From contig MVPY01000040.1 of NCBI GenBank assembly GCA_002067065.1, positions 1-55,234 on the forward strand: DNA of 55,234 nt. The letters are read 5' to 3'. The translations under genes were made by a program, and so were the position numbers. Under the pieces are notes generated by a model. That model had not been told where the DNA came from. It saw nothing but the letters and a program-made list of their open reading frames with translations, and made no database searches. The DNA comes from Methanobacterium sp. PtaB.Bin024 (GTDB lineage Archaea; Methanobacteriota; Methanobacteria; Methanobacteriales; Methanobacteriaceae). Shown here in pieces: positions 1 through 7,485 of this stretch (its first letter is position 1; each line of letters starts with the position of its first letter).

Positions 1-69
1 CTCTCAAACAAAGAAACCAAACTCAAAAACACAATATACAACATCTACAGAACAACACAAATCAACTAA
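1..69 (+). CDS. possible 3' end of a gene cut by the window edge
   Basis: Frame 1 is open from the first base to a TAA at 67-69 and would encode 22 residues ending YRTTQIN. The stretch is very rich in A and C and poor in T, so all three plus-strand frames stay open here, to 69, 94 and 98. Openness alone is therefore weak evidence. Frame 1 has the most protein-like mix of residues. No family can be named. Confidence 0.28.
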   Translation, partial: LSNKETKLKNTIYNIYRTTQIN

Positions 70-172
70 AAAAAAGGGTTTCTACAAAACCTAAATAATA
101 AAATTATTTAATTTTTCATTGCTGATGCCAATTTTAGTTACCTAATTTGTTTTTGTTTTCTTTATTGAAGGA

Positions 173-180
173 TTTAAATA
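173..180 (+). promoter_or_regulatory. TATA box for the gene at 218
   Basis: TTTAAATA preceded by purine-rich GAAGGA, as expected for TFB/TBP recognition. Initiation about 25 bases downstream would leave a leader of under 20 nt. This fits the lack of a Shine-Dalgarno motif before the ATG at 218. Confidence 0.45.
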
Positions 181-217
181 AATAAGAAAATAGAATATAA
201 TTACTCTTAACGATTAA

Positions 218-571
218 ATGTGGGGTTTAGATTTGCCAATAAAAGATGGTATTTTTATTGATAATGATGGTCTTTTTGACCTTGATGAAGACGAAGAAGA
301 TAGTCCAAGAGTTACCTTTGAAGTACGCAACCTATACTCGTCAAGGAAATATTTAGAAGCACTACGAGAACAGTCTAAAATCCTTCAAAGAAGGAGAGGT
401 AATTGTTCAAGTTGGATTGCTGAAAATGATTTAAATGCAGTTGTATGGATTGCAGATGAGGGGGAAATAAACTTGGGAGTCCCTGAAATTTACAGCTTTC
501 ATGCGGTTAATGTAAATGCTACATGGAGAATAGTGGATAAAGTAGTAGAAGCAATAGACAATCTGAAATAG
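218..571 (+). CDS. hypothetical protein, 117 aa
   Basis: I do not recognise this protein. It is soluble with no membrane segment. It has an acidic stretch near residues 20-28 (DLDEDEEDS), a basic helix-like middle (LREQSKILQRRR, about 49-60), and a C-terminal half with an aromatic-rich pattern ending in an amphipathic helix. The ATG at 218 has no Shine-Dalgarno motif, but a good TATA box lies 38 bases upstream, so translation from a nearly leaderless message is likely. It is transcribed toward the convergent gene at 762-1511. The residue composition looks like real coding sequence rather than a shadow frame. Function unknown. Confidence 0.6.
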   Translation: MWGLDLPIKDGIFIDNDGLFDLDEDEEDSPRVTFEVRNLYSSRKYLEALREQSKILQRRRGNCSSWIAENDLNAVVWIADEGEINLGVPEIYSFHAVNVNATWRIVDKVVEAIDNLK

Positions 572-736
572 AACAATAAAACGTATGAATCCCCAAAAAG
601 AGTAAATAAAAGAGTTTTACTAAGTTTTAAAAAAAATGATATAGTTCAAGAAGAAAAGGACTTCAAGATGTGATTAAATAATACATAACTCAAAATAAGT
701 AGTTAGCTTTTTACAACATCATAGAAACAGGACTGG

Positions 737-754
737 AAAAAATATATATTTTTT
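737..754. terminator. palindromic terminator between convergent genes
   Basis: A perfect 18-bp palindrome, AAAAAATATATATTTTTT, lies between the 3' ends of the genes at 218-571 (+) and 762-1511 (-). It gives a T-run on either strand, which suits a bidirectional intrinsic terminator. It could also be simple AT-rich spacer. Confidence 0.4.
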
Positions 755-761
755 GGAATGA

Positions 762-1511
762 TTATAAACTGAGTATCTCCTTCTTTTTGGCTTCAAACTC
801 TTCTTCAGTGATTATACCTTTTTGTTTGAGTTCTGCAAGTTTTTCTAAATCATCAAGATTATTTTTATCATCTTCATTTGATAATAATTCCCTACTCTTT
901 AATATTTTTGCTTCGATTATATCTTTTATCTCTCTAAACTCAGGTTCCCATTGTTGATGAAATTTAATTTTTGTTTTTGGATTAGGACGTCCATACATTC
1001 CTACATTAAGACCAGTATTTTGGCCATATGTTAATAAAGCTCCAGGTTGTTGTTTGTTCATACCTCTTATATTAAATTTAATGTAACCTTTGCCTATTCC
1101 AAGAAGACCCGGATTAGCCTCTTTAAAATCTATTGAAATTATATCTTCAATTAAATAGTCTTGTTTTCCAGGTAACCTAATACTGTAATCATACAATTCT
1201 AATCTCTGGCCACTAATACTTTTCGCGACCTTTAAAAATCCGTATTTCTTCTTTTTCTCTTCTAGTTTCCTCAGTTCATCTTCAACTTCTGCTCTTAATT
1301 TAAGTTGCAGAAGCTCCTTATGTGATGGTTTACTTTGTTTTTGATTTTTGACTTCTGTAATGTCTTCTTCAATACCTTCAAGACTTTCGGCATTAGAAAC
1401 AGTATCAAGGTATATCAGATTGCCACCGCATTCGCACTGAAAATCTGCAGGATTTTCATCATCTTCTATTTCATATTCATTCCCACAGTCTACACACTTT
1501 GTAACTACCAA
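762..1511 (-). CDS. zinc-ribbon / PH-like / SHOCT domain protein
   Basis: 249 aa with three parts. Residues 6-30 form a zinc ribbon (C6-x2-C9, then C26-x-C28-G-G). A charged linker follows. About residues 95-195 look like the bacterial PH-like fold often found before SHOCT domains (LYDYSIRLPG ... IEDIISIDF). The C-terminal 30 residues are a clear SHOCT domain (LEKLAELKQKGIITEEEFEAK). SHOCT modules are thought to mediate oligomerisation; the job of this protein is unknown. The start is TTG at 1511, set by a GAGGGG Shine-Dalgarno six bases upstream. A related PH-like/SHOCT protein lies at 2333-2872, and the same zinc ribbon recurs at 2808-3863 and 48522-49436. Confidence 0.85.
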   Translation of the reverse strand: MVVTKCVDCGNEYEIEDDENPADFQCECGGNLIYLDTVSNAESLEGIEEDITEVKNQKQSKPSHKELLQLKLRAEVEDELRKLEEKKKKYGFLKVAKSISGQRLELYDYSIRLPGKQDYLIEDIISIDFKEANPGLLGIGKGYIKFNIRGMNKQQPGALLTYGQNTGLNVGMYGRPNPKTKIKFHQQWEPEFREIKDIIEAKILKSRELLSNEDDKNNLDDLEKLAELKQKGIITEEEFEAKKKEILSL

Positions 1512-1602
1512 TTAAACCCCTCAAAAACTAATTATATTATTTTAATATCATTACCTTATTGTTTTCTGTATATTGGTTTTAAAAAAAATTCAATTACTAA
1601 CA

Positions 1603-1758
1603 TTATGAAATGATATCTGTTGGTACTTTGAGTTTCCTGATTGTAACTTCCAGGTAATCACCTTCATTGATACCTGCAACTGTGAGGAGGTTATCAGGAA
1701 TATAGACCTGTTTACCTTTACGTCGTGTAATTGAAGTGTATCTTTCATCTTCTACCAT
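1603..1758 (-). CDS. AbrB/MazE-type DNA-binding protein, 51 aa
   Basis: A short minus-strand frame starts with MVEDERYTSITRRKGK and contains QVYIPDNLLTVAGINEGDYL, the strand-turn pattern of a SpoVT-AbrB swapped-hairpin DNA-binding domain. It ends 11 residues later at TAA (1603-1605). The ATG at 1758 has a GGTGAT Shine-Dalgarno six bases upstream, and a TATA-like TATATATC lies about 30-40 bases upstream on the same strand. Such proteins are transcription regulators or antitoxins. No toxin-like partner is adjacent, so a free-standing regulator is more likely. The start is separated from the nearest upstream gene (2333-2872) by 574 bases. Confidence 0.8.
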   Translation of the reverse strand: MVEDERYTSITRRKGKQVYIPDNLLTVAGINEGDYLEVTIRKLKVPTDIIS

Positions 1759-2332
1759 TACTTATCACCATCATCCCATATGTTGCAAGTGATATATACT
1801 TGTTGCCATTTTACCAGTTAAAACTAAAAAAATATATTGATATTTGTTTTTGTTGGTTTATGGTGGGTTATGTAATTTTTATACACATTGACTTTATCAA
1901 ATATGCACCATTCAACCCATATGAAATTATAAAAAATACGTTGATTTCTCATTTTAAAAAACAGCATAATTCAGGGTTTCAAAAGCATAACAAATTTTAA
2001 ACAGATTCCTCATTGAATTAAATAATGTAATGTACTGTAATGTATCTTTGTTATAATCACTTCTTCAATAATTCAAGGTATCGACTCCGAAAAAAGTGGT
2101 TTCTGGGTAATGCAGATGTCACAGTAGCCATATTTTTAGAGAAATAGTGTTGCCAAATTGAACTATCACTTACCAAGATATGTACTAAACTTATAGAATA
2201 TGCTGGTAAATTTGAGTTAATTATGGTTTTTATCAATATTAACTTAAAATAATACTGTAATAAAATAGTAATGGTGGTTACATTGATTCAGTTTCATCCT
2301 TTTATGATATCTGATTAAACCAATGAATACTA
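1759..2332. other. 574-base AT-rich gap, no convincing gene
   Basis: The part next to 1759 carries the promoter and Shine-Dalgarno of the AbrB-type gene. A plus-strand frame to 2000 starts at TTG inside that gene with no Shine-Dalgarno and is rejected. Around 2025-2045 the heptamer TAATGTA recurs. A short open stretch near 2065-2145 resembles no family I know. Confidence 0.5.
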
Positions 2333-2872
2333 TTAAAGTCCTAAAATCTGTTTCTTCTTGGCTTGAAACTCTTCTTCTGTGATAATTCCCTTATTTCGCA
2401 GTTCTGCGAGTTTTTCCAAATCATTCCAACCAATTTTACATTCTTTGGGTTTATTAGTCTGAATATTTTTTTGGTTTTTTTCAATCTCTCTTTCTAATAT
2501 TGATTTTAATTGAACGAACCTAAATTTCTGTCCAGAACTTATACCAACTGCTTCTGTTTTTTCTTTGTAGACTGTAGACAGTTGATCACCTTCAATAACA
2601 CCATGGGTTTTTTCCCGGTAAGTGACTGAAAAAATCCACCCTTTGACATGAGCAAAAGACTTTTTAGATTTAGATACTTTCTCATGAGCAGATTTTTCTT
2701 CGAAGAGTCCTACTGAAATAATGTCTTTAAAAAAAATTTTTTTGGGCTTTCTTATACTAAATAATGGGCCTAAATCCGTTAAAATGAGAATTCTATCTTT
2801 ATACACCCTAATTTCCCTTAACTGTTTGTAAAAGGCCTTCTTTAATATTTCTATCTTTAATTCTTGCATCAT
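2333..2872 (-). CDS. PH-like / SHOCT domain protein
   Basis: Up to 179 aa. The first two thirds resemble a PH-like domain (VYKDRILILTD ... KKIFFKDIISVGLF). The last 28 residues are a SHOCT domain (LEKLAELRNKGIITEEEFQAK) almost identical to that at the end of the 762-1511 protein. The frame begins with ATGATG at 2872, inside the 3' end of the upstream zinc-ribbon gene (65-base overlap), without a Shine-Dalgarno. An internal GTG near 2801, just after the upstream stop and close to an AAGGG motif, may be the true start and would give about 155 aa. The two genes are almost certainly cotranscribed. Function unknown. Confidence 0.78.
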   Translation of the reverse strand: MMQELKIEILKKAFYKQLREIRVYKDRILILTDLGPLFSIRKPKKIFFKDIISVGLFEEKSAHEKVSKSKKSFAHVKGWIFSVTYREKTHGVIEGDQLSTVYKEKTEAVGISSGQKFRFVQLKSILEREIEKNQKNIQTNKPKECKIGWNDLEKLAELRNKGIITEEEFQAKKKQILGL

Positions 2873-3863
2873 GTTCTTGTTTTAGTCTTTCTTTTTTTAT
2901 TTTTTTCTTTTTATTCAATATTTCCGCTCTCTCCCATGAACCAACTTTACCGGCCATAGATCCGCATTTAGGGCATGTTTGATCTTTATTTAAATTGCCA
3001 GTGAATTCACATGCTACATTAAGACATCCCAAACCAAAATTCTGTTTATTTACCCTTTTTCGCTCTGCTGTTTTTTTCAGATATTCTAAATTATTATATC
3101 TATTCATTCCAACAGTTTGTGATGTCTTCCCACATACAGGACATTTTTCTCCTTCAATTAAAAGTATGTTTTTGCATTTGTGGGAGGGGCAAATAACTCT
3201 TTTTTCTGGGATTTCAAATGAATTTCTAAGTTTTGAAGCTTGTTCAGAACTTATATCAATTATTACTTCTTCATTGTTATAATTAAAATATAATCTGGAC
3301 CTTATTCTATCTTTTACAATTTTAGGATTATCTATTTTCTCCCGATCATGTTGATAAATATCAGTTATTTCTTTGTTAGCCTTTTGGTAAATTCTTAAAA
3401 CGTTATGCGTAATTTCGATATCATACAATAATGATTCAAAATATTCACCAATATCAAAAAATCTGCTACACTTCTCACACTTTTTAACATGATATGGATT
3501 AACTTGTCCACATATAGGACAATTTTTCTTCAGCCCTTCGAGTTCATCGATATCTTGGATGTATGTTAAATTGCCACCACATTGGCACTGACTGTTAACA
3601 AAGTCTTCTGGCGATTCTCCTTCTTCAAGTTCGTAAATACCATAACAAACATCACAGACAACGTATCCAGGAGGCTTTAACTCAATTGGGTTTCCACATT
3701 CACTGCAAAAATTAGAAATTGACAGGTTTACAGTTCCACAATCAGGACAAACTAAATTTGAATCACCATTGGCTGATTCAGTTGGTTCTAAGATTATATC
3801 CTGGGCTTTAGTATCTTTTCTCCTTACTTCAAGCCTTTTTTTTAGTTCTTTATTCGATACCAT
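2808..3863 (-). CDS. multi-zinc-ribbon protein
   Basis: 351 aa from the ATG at 3863, preceded at seven bases by AGGGG. A GTG at 3878 overlaps that Shine-Dalgarno and is unlikely. The protein carries five Cys4 zinc-ribbon units in order: CPDCG...CSEC, CDVC...CQCGG, CPIC...CEKC, CPSHKC...CPVC and CLNVAC...CPKC. About 90 residues without a ribbon lie between the third and fourth units. The second unit (YELEEGESPEDF) is the same module as at the start of the 762-1511 protein and the end of the 48522-49436 protein. The C-terminus is a very basic helix (KKKKIKKERLKQEHDARIKD). A nucleic-acid or scaffold role is plausible but not shown. Confidence 0.85.
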   Translation of the reverse strand: MVSNKELKKRLEVRRKDTKAQDIILEPTESANGDSNLVCPDCGTVNLSISNFCSECGNPIELKPPGYVVCDVCYGIYELEEGESPEDFVNSQCQCGGNLTYIQDIDELEGLKKNCPICGQVNPYHVKKCEKCSRFFDIGEYFESLLYDIEITHNVLRIYQKANKEITDIYQHDREKIDNPKIVKDRIRSRLYFNYNNEEVIIDISSEQASKLRNSFEIPEKRVICPSHKCKNILLIEGEKCPVCGKTSQTVGMNRYNNLEYLKKTAERKRVNKQNFGLGCLNVACEFTGNLNKDQTCPKCGSMAGKVGSWERAEILNKKKKIKKERLKQEHDARIKDRNIKEGLLQTVKGN

Positions 3864-4036
3864 GAAACAACCCCTCACCTGATGATATAATAAGACTTAA
3901 TCATATCCTACAAATTTTTTTCGAATACAATAATTAGAAATACATCTTAGAATCCCCTACAACAATAAGGATTCATACCAATTTAAGGCTTTTACAAGTA
4001 CCAGGACTAATCCAATGCTATCTAGTGTTAAAAAAG

Positions 4037-4177
4037 CTAAATTACTTGTTTAACAAACATTTTTAGGGTATCATATGATTTTTGGTATTTTACAGGTTTT
4101 TCATCTCTAAACATCCTTAATGCTGTTTCATGTCCACAATTAGGACATATATGGATGACTTCATAGGATTTTATCAC
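4037..4177 (-). CDS. 46-aa zinc-knuckle protein
   Basis: GTG start at 4177 with a GGAG Shine-Dalgarno seven bases upstream, stop TAG at 4037-4039. The product begins MIKSYEVIHICPNCGHETAL and has a single CPNCGH knuckle at residues 11-16, followed by a basic tail. With only two Cys and a neighbouring His it would need a partner or a dimer to hold zinc in the usual way, or the nearby His residues may complete the site. It lies 20 bases downstream of the frameshifted gene on the same strand and is likely cotranscribed with it. No family recognised. Confidence 0.68.
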   Translation of the reverse strand: MIKSYEVIHICPNCGHETALRMFRDEKPVKYQKSYDTLKMFVKQVI

Positions 4178-4197
4178 CTTGTCACTCCATTATAATT

Positions 4198-4613
4198 CTA
4201 TTTATATGATGTGTCATTCTCAGATGGACAACCAACTATTAAATAAGGGTCTAAATCATAATAAGGCTCTTTTAATAACTGTAAGGCTAATACCCTGCTT
4301 AATAGGGTAACGATAATAACCTTTTTATCAACATCTTTTTTGGATGCCTTTTCAATATACTTATCAGCCAACTCTAAAAATTTATCCAATGATTTGCCTT
4401 CTTTAATCCTCACAATCATTATTGTCCTATCATCTTTTTTTAAATTAATATCTAAACGCCCAATTCTTGCTTTATCATCATGAAAAATATATCAACAATC
4501 TCATCCCATGAAAATCTCTCAGAAACGTTATTCTCTATTAAAACCAGGCCATTTTTAGTTAAATGAACTGATAAAGCTACACCTTTTAGATTTTTACCAT
4601 GCAAATTTATCAT
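4198..4613 (-). pseudogene. hypothetical gene split by a one-base frameshift
   Basis: Two minus-strand frames form one protein if a single base is restored. The first runs from ATG at 4613 to TAG at 4452-4454 (53 aa; ordered up to SWDEIVDIFF). The second, in another frame, carries HDDKARIGRLDINLKKDDRT into the 73-residue frame that opens at 4419 and ends at 4198. The change of frame maps to the run of five A at 4483-4487 (T on the coding strand); one more T would give about 138 aa continuously. The joined protein looks like a small alpha/beta domain (LSVHLTKNGLVLIENN) plus helices. No family recognised. It may be a recent pseudogene, a sequencing indel, or, less likely, programmed slippage. 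Confidence 0.68.
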
Positions 4614-4658
4614 AATATCTTATCGCAGTTATCTTAAAGTGTCTTTAAAAAAAATAAT

Positions 4659-5222
<564 letters not shown>

Positions 5223-5499
5223 TCATATATTTTTATCATATTCTTATTAATACTACACCATTATCATTAATAAATTTAGCCCCAAAAATATTCTATTAGT
5301 TCAGTTCCACCCTAACCATCCAATCTAAAGAAGGGAAGTCTTCACTTAACAGGCATATCCACTAAAATTTCATTCATAGCTATGTATGTGCGAAAATGCC
5401 ATTTTAAAATCACCCTAATAACTATAATGACCTTTATTTTTCCTTCGTTTAGCTGCGTTAAATATTAATAGTAACATTGAATAATAGTATCTTAAGACA

Positions 5500-5558
5500 A
5501 TCATGTTTACATGATAAAATAAGGATGAAAATTCCACCATTACTTCAATTTCATCCTT
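5500..5558 (+). promoter_or_regulatory. two adjacent dyads upstream of the beta-lactamase-like gene
   Basis: ATCATGTTTACATGAT (5500-5515) is a perfect dyad with 7-bp arms. Five bases later AAGGATGAAAATT (5521-5533) pairs with AATTTCATCCTT (5547-5558), with one bulged A. Both lie in the 362-base gap between the divergent lemA and 5585 genes, 27-85 bases before the latter's start. They may be an operator and an mRNA hairpin. The rest of the gap (5223-5499) shows no gene. Confidence 0.5.
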
Positions 5559-5584
5559 TATTTCTCTAAAAATCGGGGGGCATT

Positions 5585-7273
5585 GTGTTGAAAAACCTTG
5601 GAACAGGGGTGATGTTGGTTGCCGCAGTTTTAATAGCTGTGGTTATTGTAATTTTACTCCATAACCCTGTCCTACCCGATGATAATAATAATCTGGAGAA
5701 TTTTCAAACCCCCTTAACCCCTGAATTATCACATGATTCATCAGGAGATCTTGTAAATCCCTTCTTCTTAAATGTGAATGCGTACTCAAAAACCACCACC
5801 CAGAATCAGGATAGTGGACAGGAAAAGCAAAATCCGTCGCCTGAGTCACCCGATATTAATAAAATCATTGTTTTATTCAATTCATACGTTGAAAATCTTT
5901 TTAAAAATAGTCTTATCCCAGGAGCAGCCGTGGTAGTGGTTTATAAGGACCAGATCGTTTACATGAAGACTCTGGGAGTGAAAAAGGTAGGAGAATCTGA
6001 TCCCATAGGTGTGGACACCATCTTCCAGATTGGCTCCTGTACCAAGGCTTTCACTGCCACTGCAATTGGATCTCTGGTGGATGAGGGTTTGATGAGGTGG
6101 GATGACACTGCCCAGCAATACTTCTCTGATCCTAATGAATTCACCCTGCAGGATCCTGTAGCCACCCAACAAGCCAATATGAAAGATCTGCTTTCACATC
6201 GCACAGGTATGCATGAAAACGCCGGAAACGAACATATACTGGATTTCAACTATGACTTTATGGAAACACTCTATCGTATGAGGTTTATAGAATCACAGAA
6301 CGTGTTTCGTACTAAATTTGCCTACAACAATATCATGGTTTCTCTTGCTGGCCATTCTGCTGCCCGGGCAGCATCCACTACCTGGCCCCAGTTAATAAAG
6401 GAAAAGATTCTACAGCCCCTAAAAATGGATTCCAGCGTATCAACCTACCAGGAATATGTTAACAGCCCCAATCATTCCGGTACTCATGTTATAATTGATG
6501 GAGTGGCCTACTATGTGGATCCACTCAATCTGGATGGCATGGCACCGGCAGGAAGTTTAAGCTGTTCTATAAAAGACATGGGTAATTGGCTTCGTTTCCA
6601 ACTTAATGAAGGGGTTTTCAATGGGCAACAAATAGTTTCATCTCAATCTCTGGCTGAAACACATACTCCTCTGATTTATGTCGGATCCGATCCAGACACG
6701 GAACTGTGGTATGCTCTGGGATGGGGTGTTATGTACACTCAGGGTCAGATATTCATAGTCCATGCTGGATCAACCCGGCTATCTGCAACTCAGGTCCGCC
6801 TTTTACCTTCTGAGGATCTGGGTGTTGTGGTTATGGCCAATGAAGGCCCTGAAGGAAGTAAATTTTGTGAACTAGTAGCCAGTGAATTAATGTCAATATA
6901 TTTAAAAAACCAACCAGTCGATCCTTCAGTTATCCCTGGAGAAGATATGGGAGAATTTCAGCCAGAATCAACCATAGCTCAGCCCCCAGCCACTATTCCT
7001 CTCCCTTATCCTATTGATAACTACGTGGGTACCTATTACTCTGATTATTATGGTAACATTGAATTCGAGAAAGTTGATGATAGTAACCTAAATTTATACG
7101 CTGGAAATAATCCAGATCCTTATCCCGTGACCCATTTGAATGGTAACATCTTCGTGGATGTTTATTACCAAAAAAATATCACCTTCAGTAACTTTGAAAA
7201 TGACATTCCTCAGGAAGTCCACACTGATCGATGGGATGTGAATGGTGATAATGGAACTTTCAACAGAGTTTAA
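5585..7273 (+). CDS. membrane-anchored serine beta-lactamase-fold hydrolase (class C / PBP4-like)
   Basis: 562 aa. An N-terminal signal-anchor (about residues 7-25) is followed by a polar linker and a serine hydrolase domain from about 90 to 430. The catalytic set is visible: S151-x-x-K154 (SCTK), Y247-N-N and H393-A-G. The C-terminal 100 residues (NYVGTYYSDYYGNIEFEK) resemble the beta-barrel lipocalin-like extension common in this family. The active site should face outward. Family members act on D-amino peptides, esters or beta-lactams; pseudomurein lacks ordinary murein cross-links, so the substrate is open. The start is GTG 5585 after GGGGGG; TTG 5588 is equally possible. The gene stands alone behind two dyads. 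Confidence 0.9.
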   Translation: MLKNLGTGVMLVAAVLIAVVIVILLHNPVLPDDNNNLENFQTPLTPELSHDSSGDLVNPFFLNVNAYSKTTTQNQDSGQEKQNPSPESPDINKIIVLFNSYVENLFKNSLIPGAAVVVVYKDQIVYMKTLGVKKVGESDPIGVDTIFQIGSCTKAFTATAIGSLVDEGLMRWDDTAQQYFSDPNEFTLQDPVATQQANMKDLLSHRTGMHENAGNEHILDFNYDFMETLYRMRFIESQNVFRTKFAYNNIMVSLAGHSAARAASTTWPQLIKEKILQPLKMDSSVSTYQEYVNSPNHSGTHVIIDGVAYYVDPLNLDGMAPAGSLSCSIKDMGNWLRFQLNEGVFNGQQIVSSQSLAETHTPLIYVGSDPDTELWYALGWGVMYTQGQIFIVHAGSTRLSATQVRLLPSEDLGVVVMANEGPEGSKFCELVASELMSIYLKNQPVDPSVIPGEDMGEFQPESTIAQPPATIPLPYPIDNYVGTYYSDYYGNIEFEKVDDSNLNLYAGNNPDPYPVTHLNGNIFVDVYYQKNITFSNFENDIPQEVHTDRWDVNGDNGTFNRV

Positions 7274-7281
7274 TTAACCTT

Positions 7282-7330
7282 AAACTCTTTTTTTGATTTA
7301 TTTTACCATTTAATGATTTATTTTAATATC
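7282..7330 (+). terminator. T-rich 3' region after the beta-lactamase-like gene
   Basis: A run of seven T (7288-7294) follows the TAA within 20 bases, as in archaeal oligo-T termination. Next come two copies of TGATTTATTTTA about 19 bases apart. Confidence 0.4.
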
Positions 7331-7485
7331 ATAATAAGATTCCGTGCATTTTAAGTGCTTAAAAACCTTAATATTTTTTTAAAATCAAAGAAACACCTAA
7401 AATTTATATTATTTCATTTACATATTAATCCCAGAAATTCCTTTATTAATCCACTGACAGAGAGAGGTCAACTTCAAGTGTAAAA

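Noticed and set aside
1335..1613. Plus-strand frame of 92 codons
   Set aside because: Antisense to the zinc-ribbon/SHOCT gene; its Phe/Ile-rich composition is the shadow of an AT-rich coding strand.
1731..2000. Plus-strand frame of 89 codons with a hydrophobic start
   Set aside because: It opens with TTG inside the AbrB-type gene, has no Shine-Dalgarno, and its upstream part is explained by that gene and its promoter.
2065..2145. Open stretch reading RYRLRKKWFLGNADVTVAIF
   Set aside because: No start codon, no recognisable family; could be a relic but nothing supports it.
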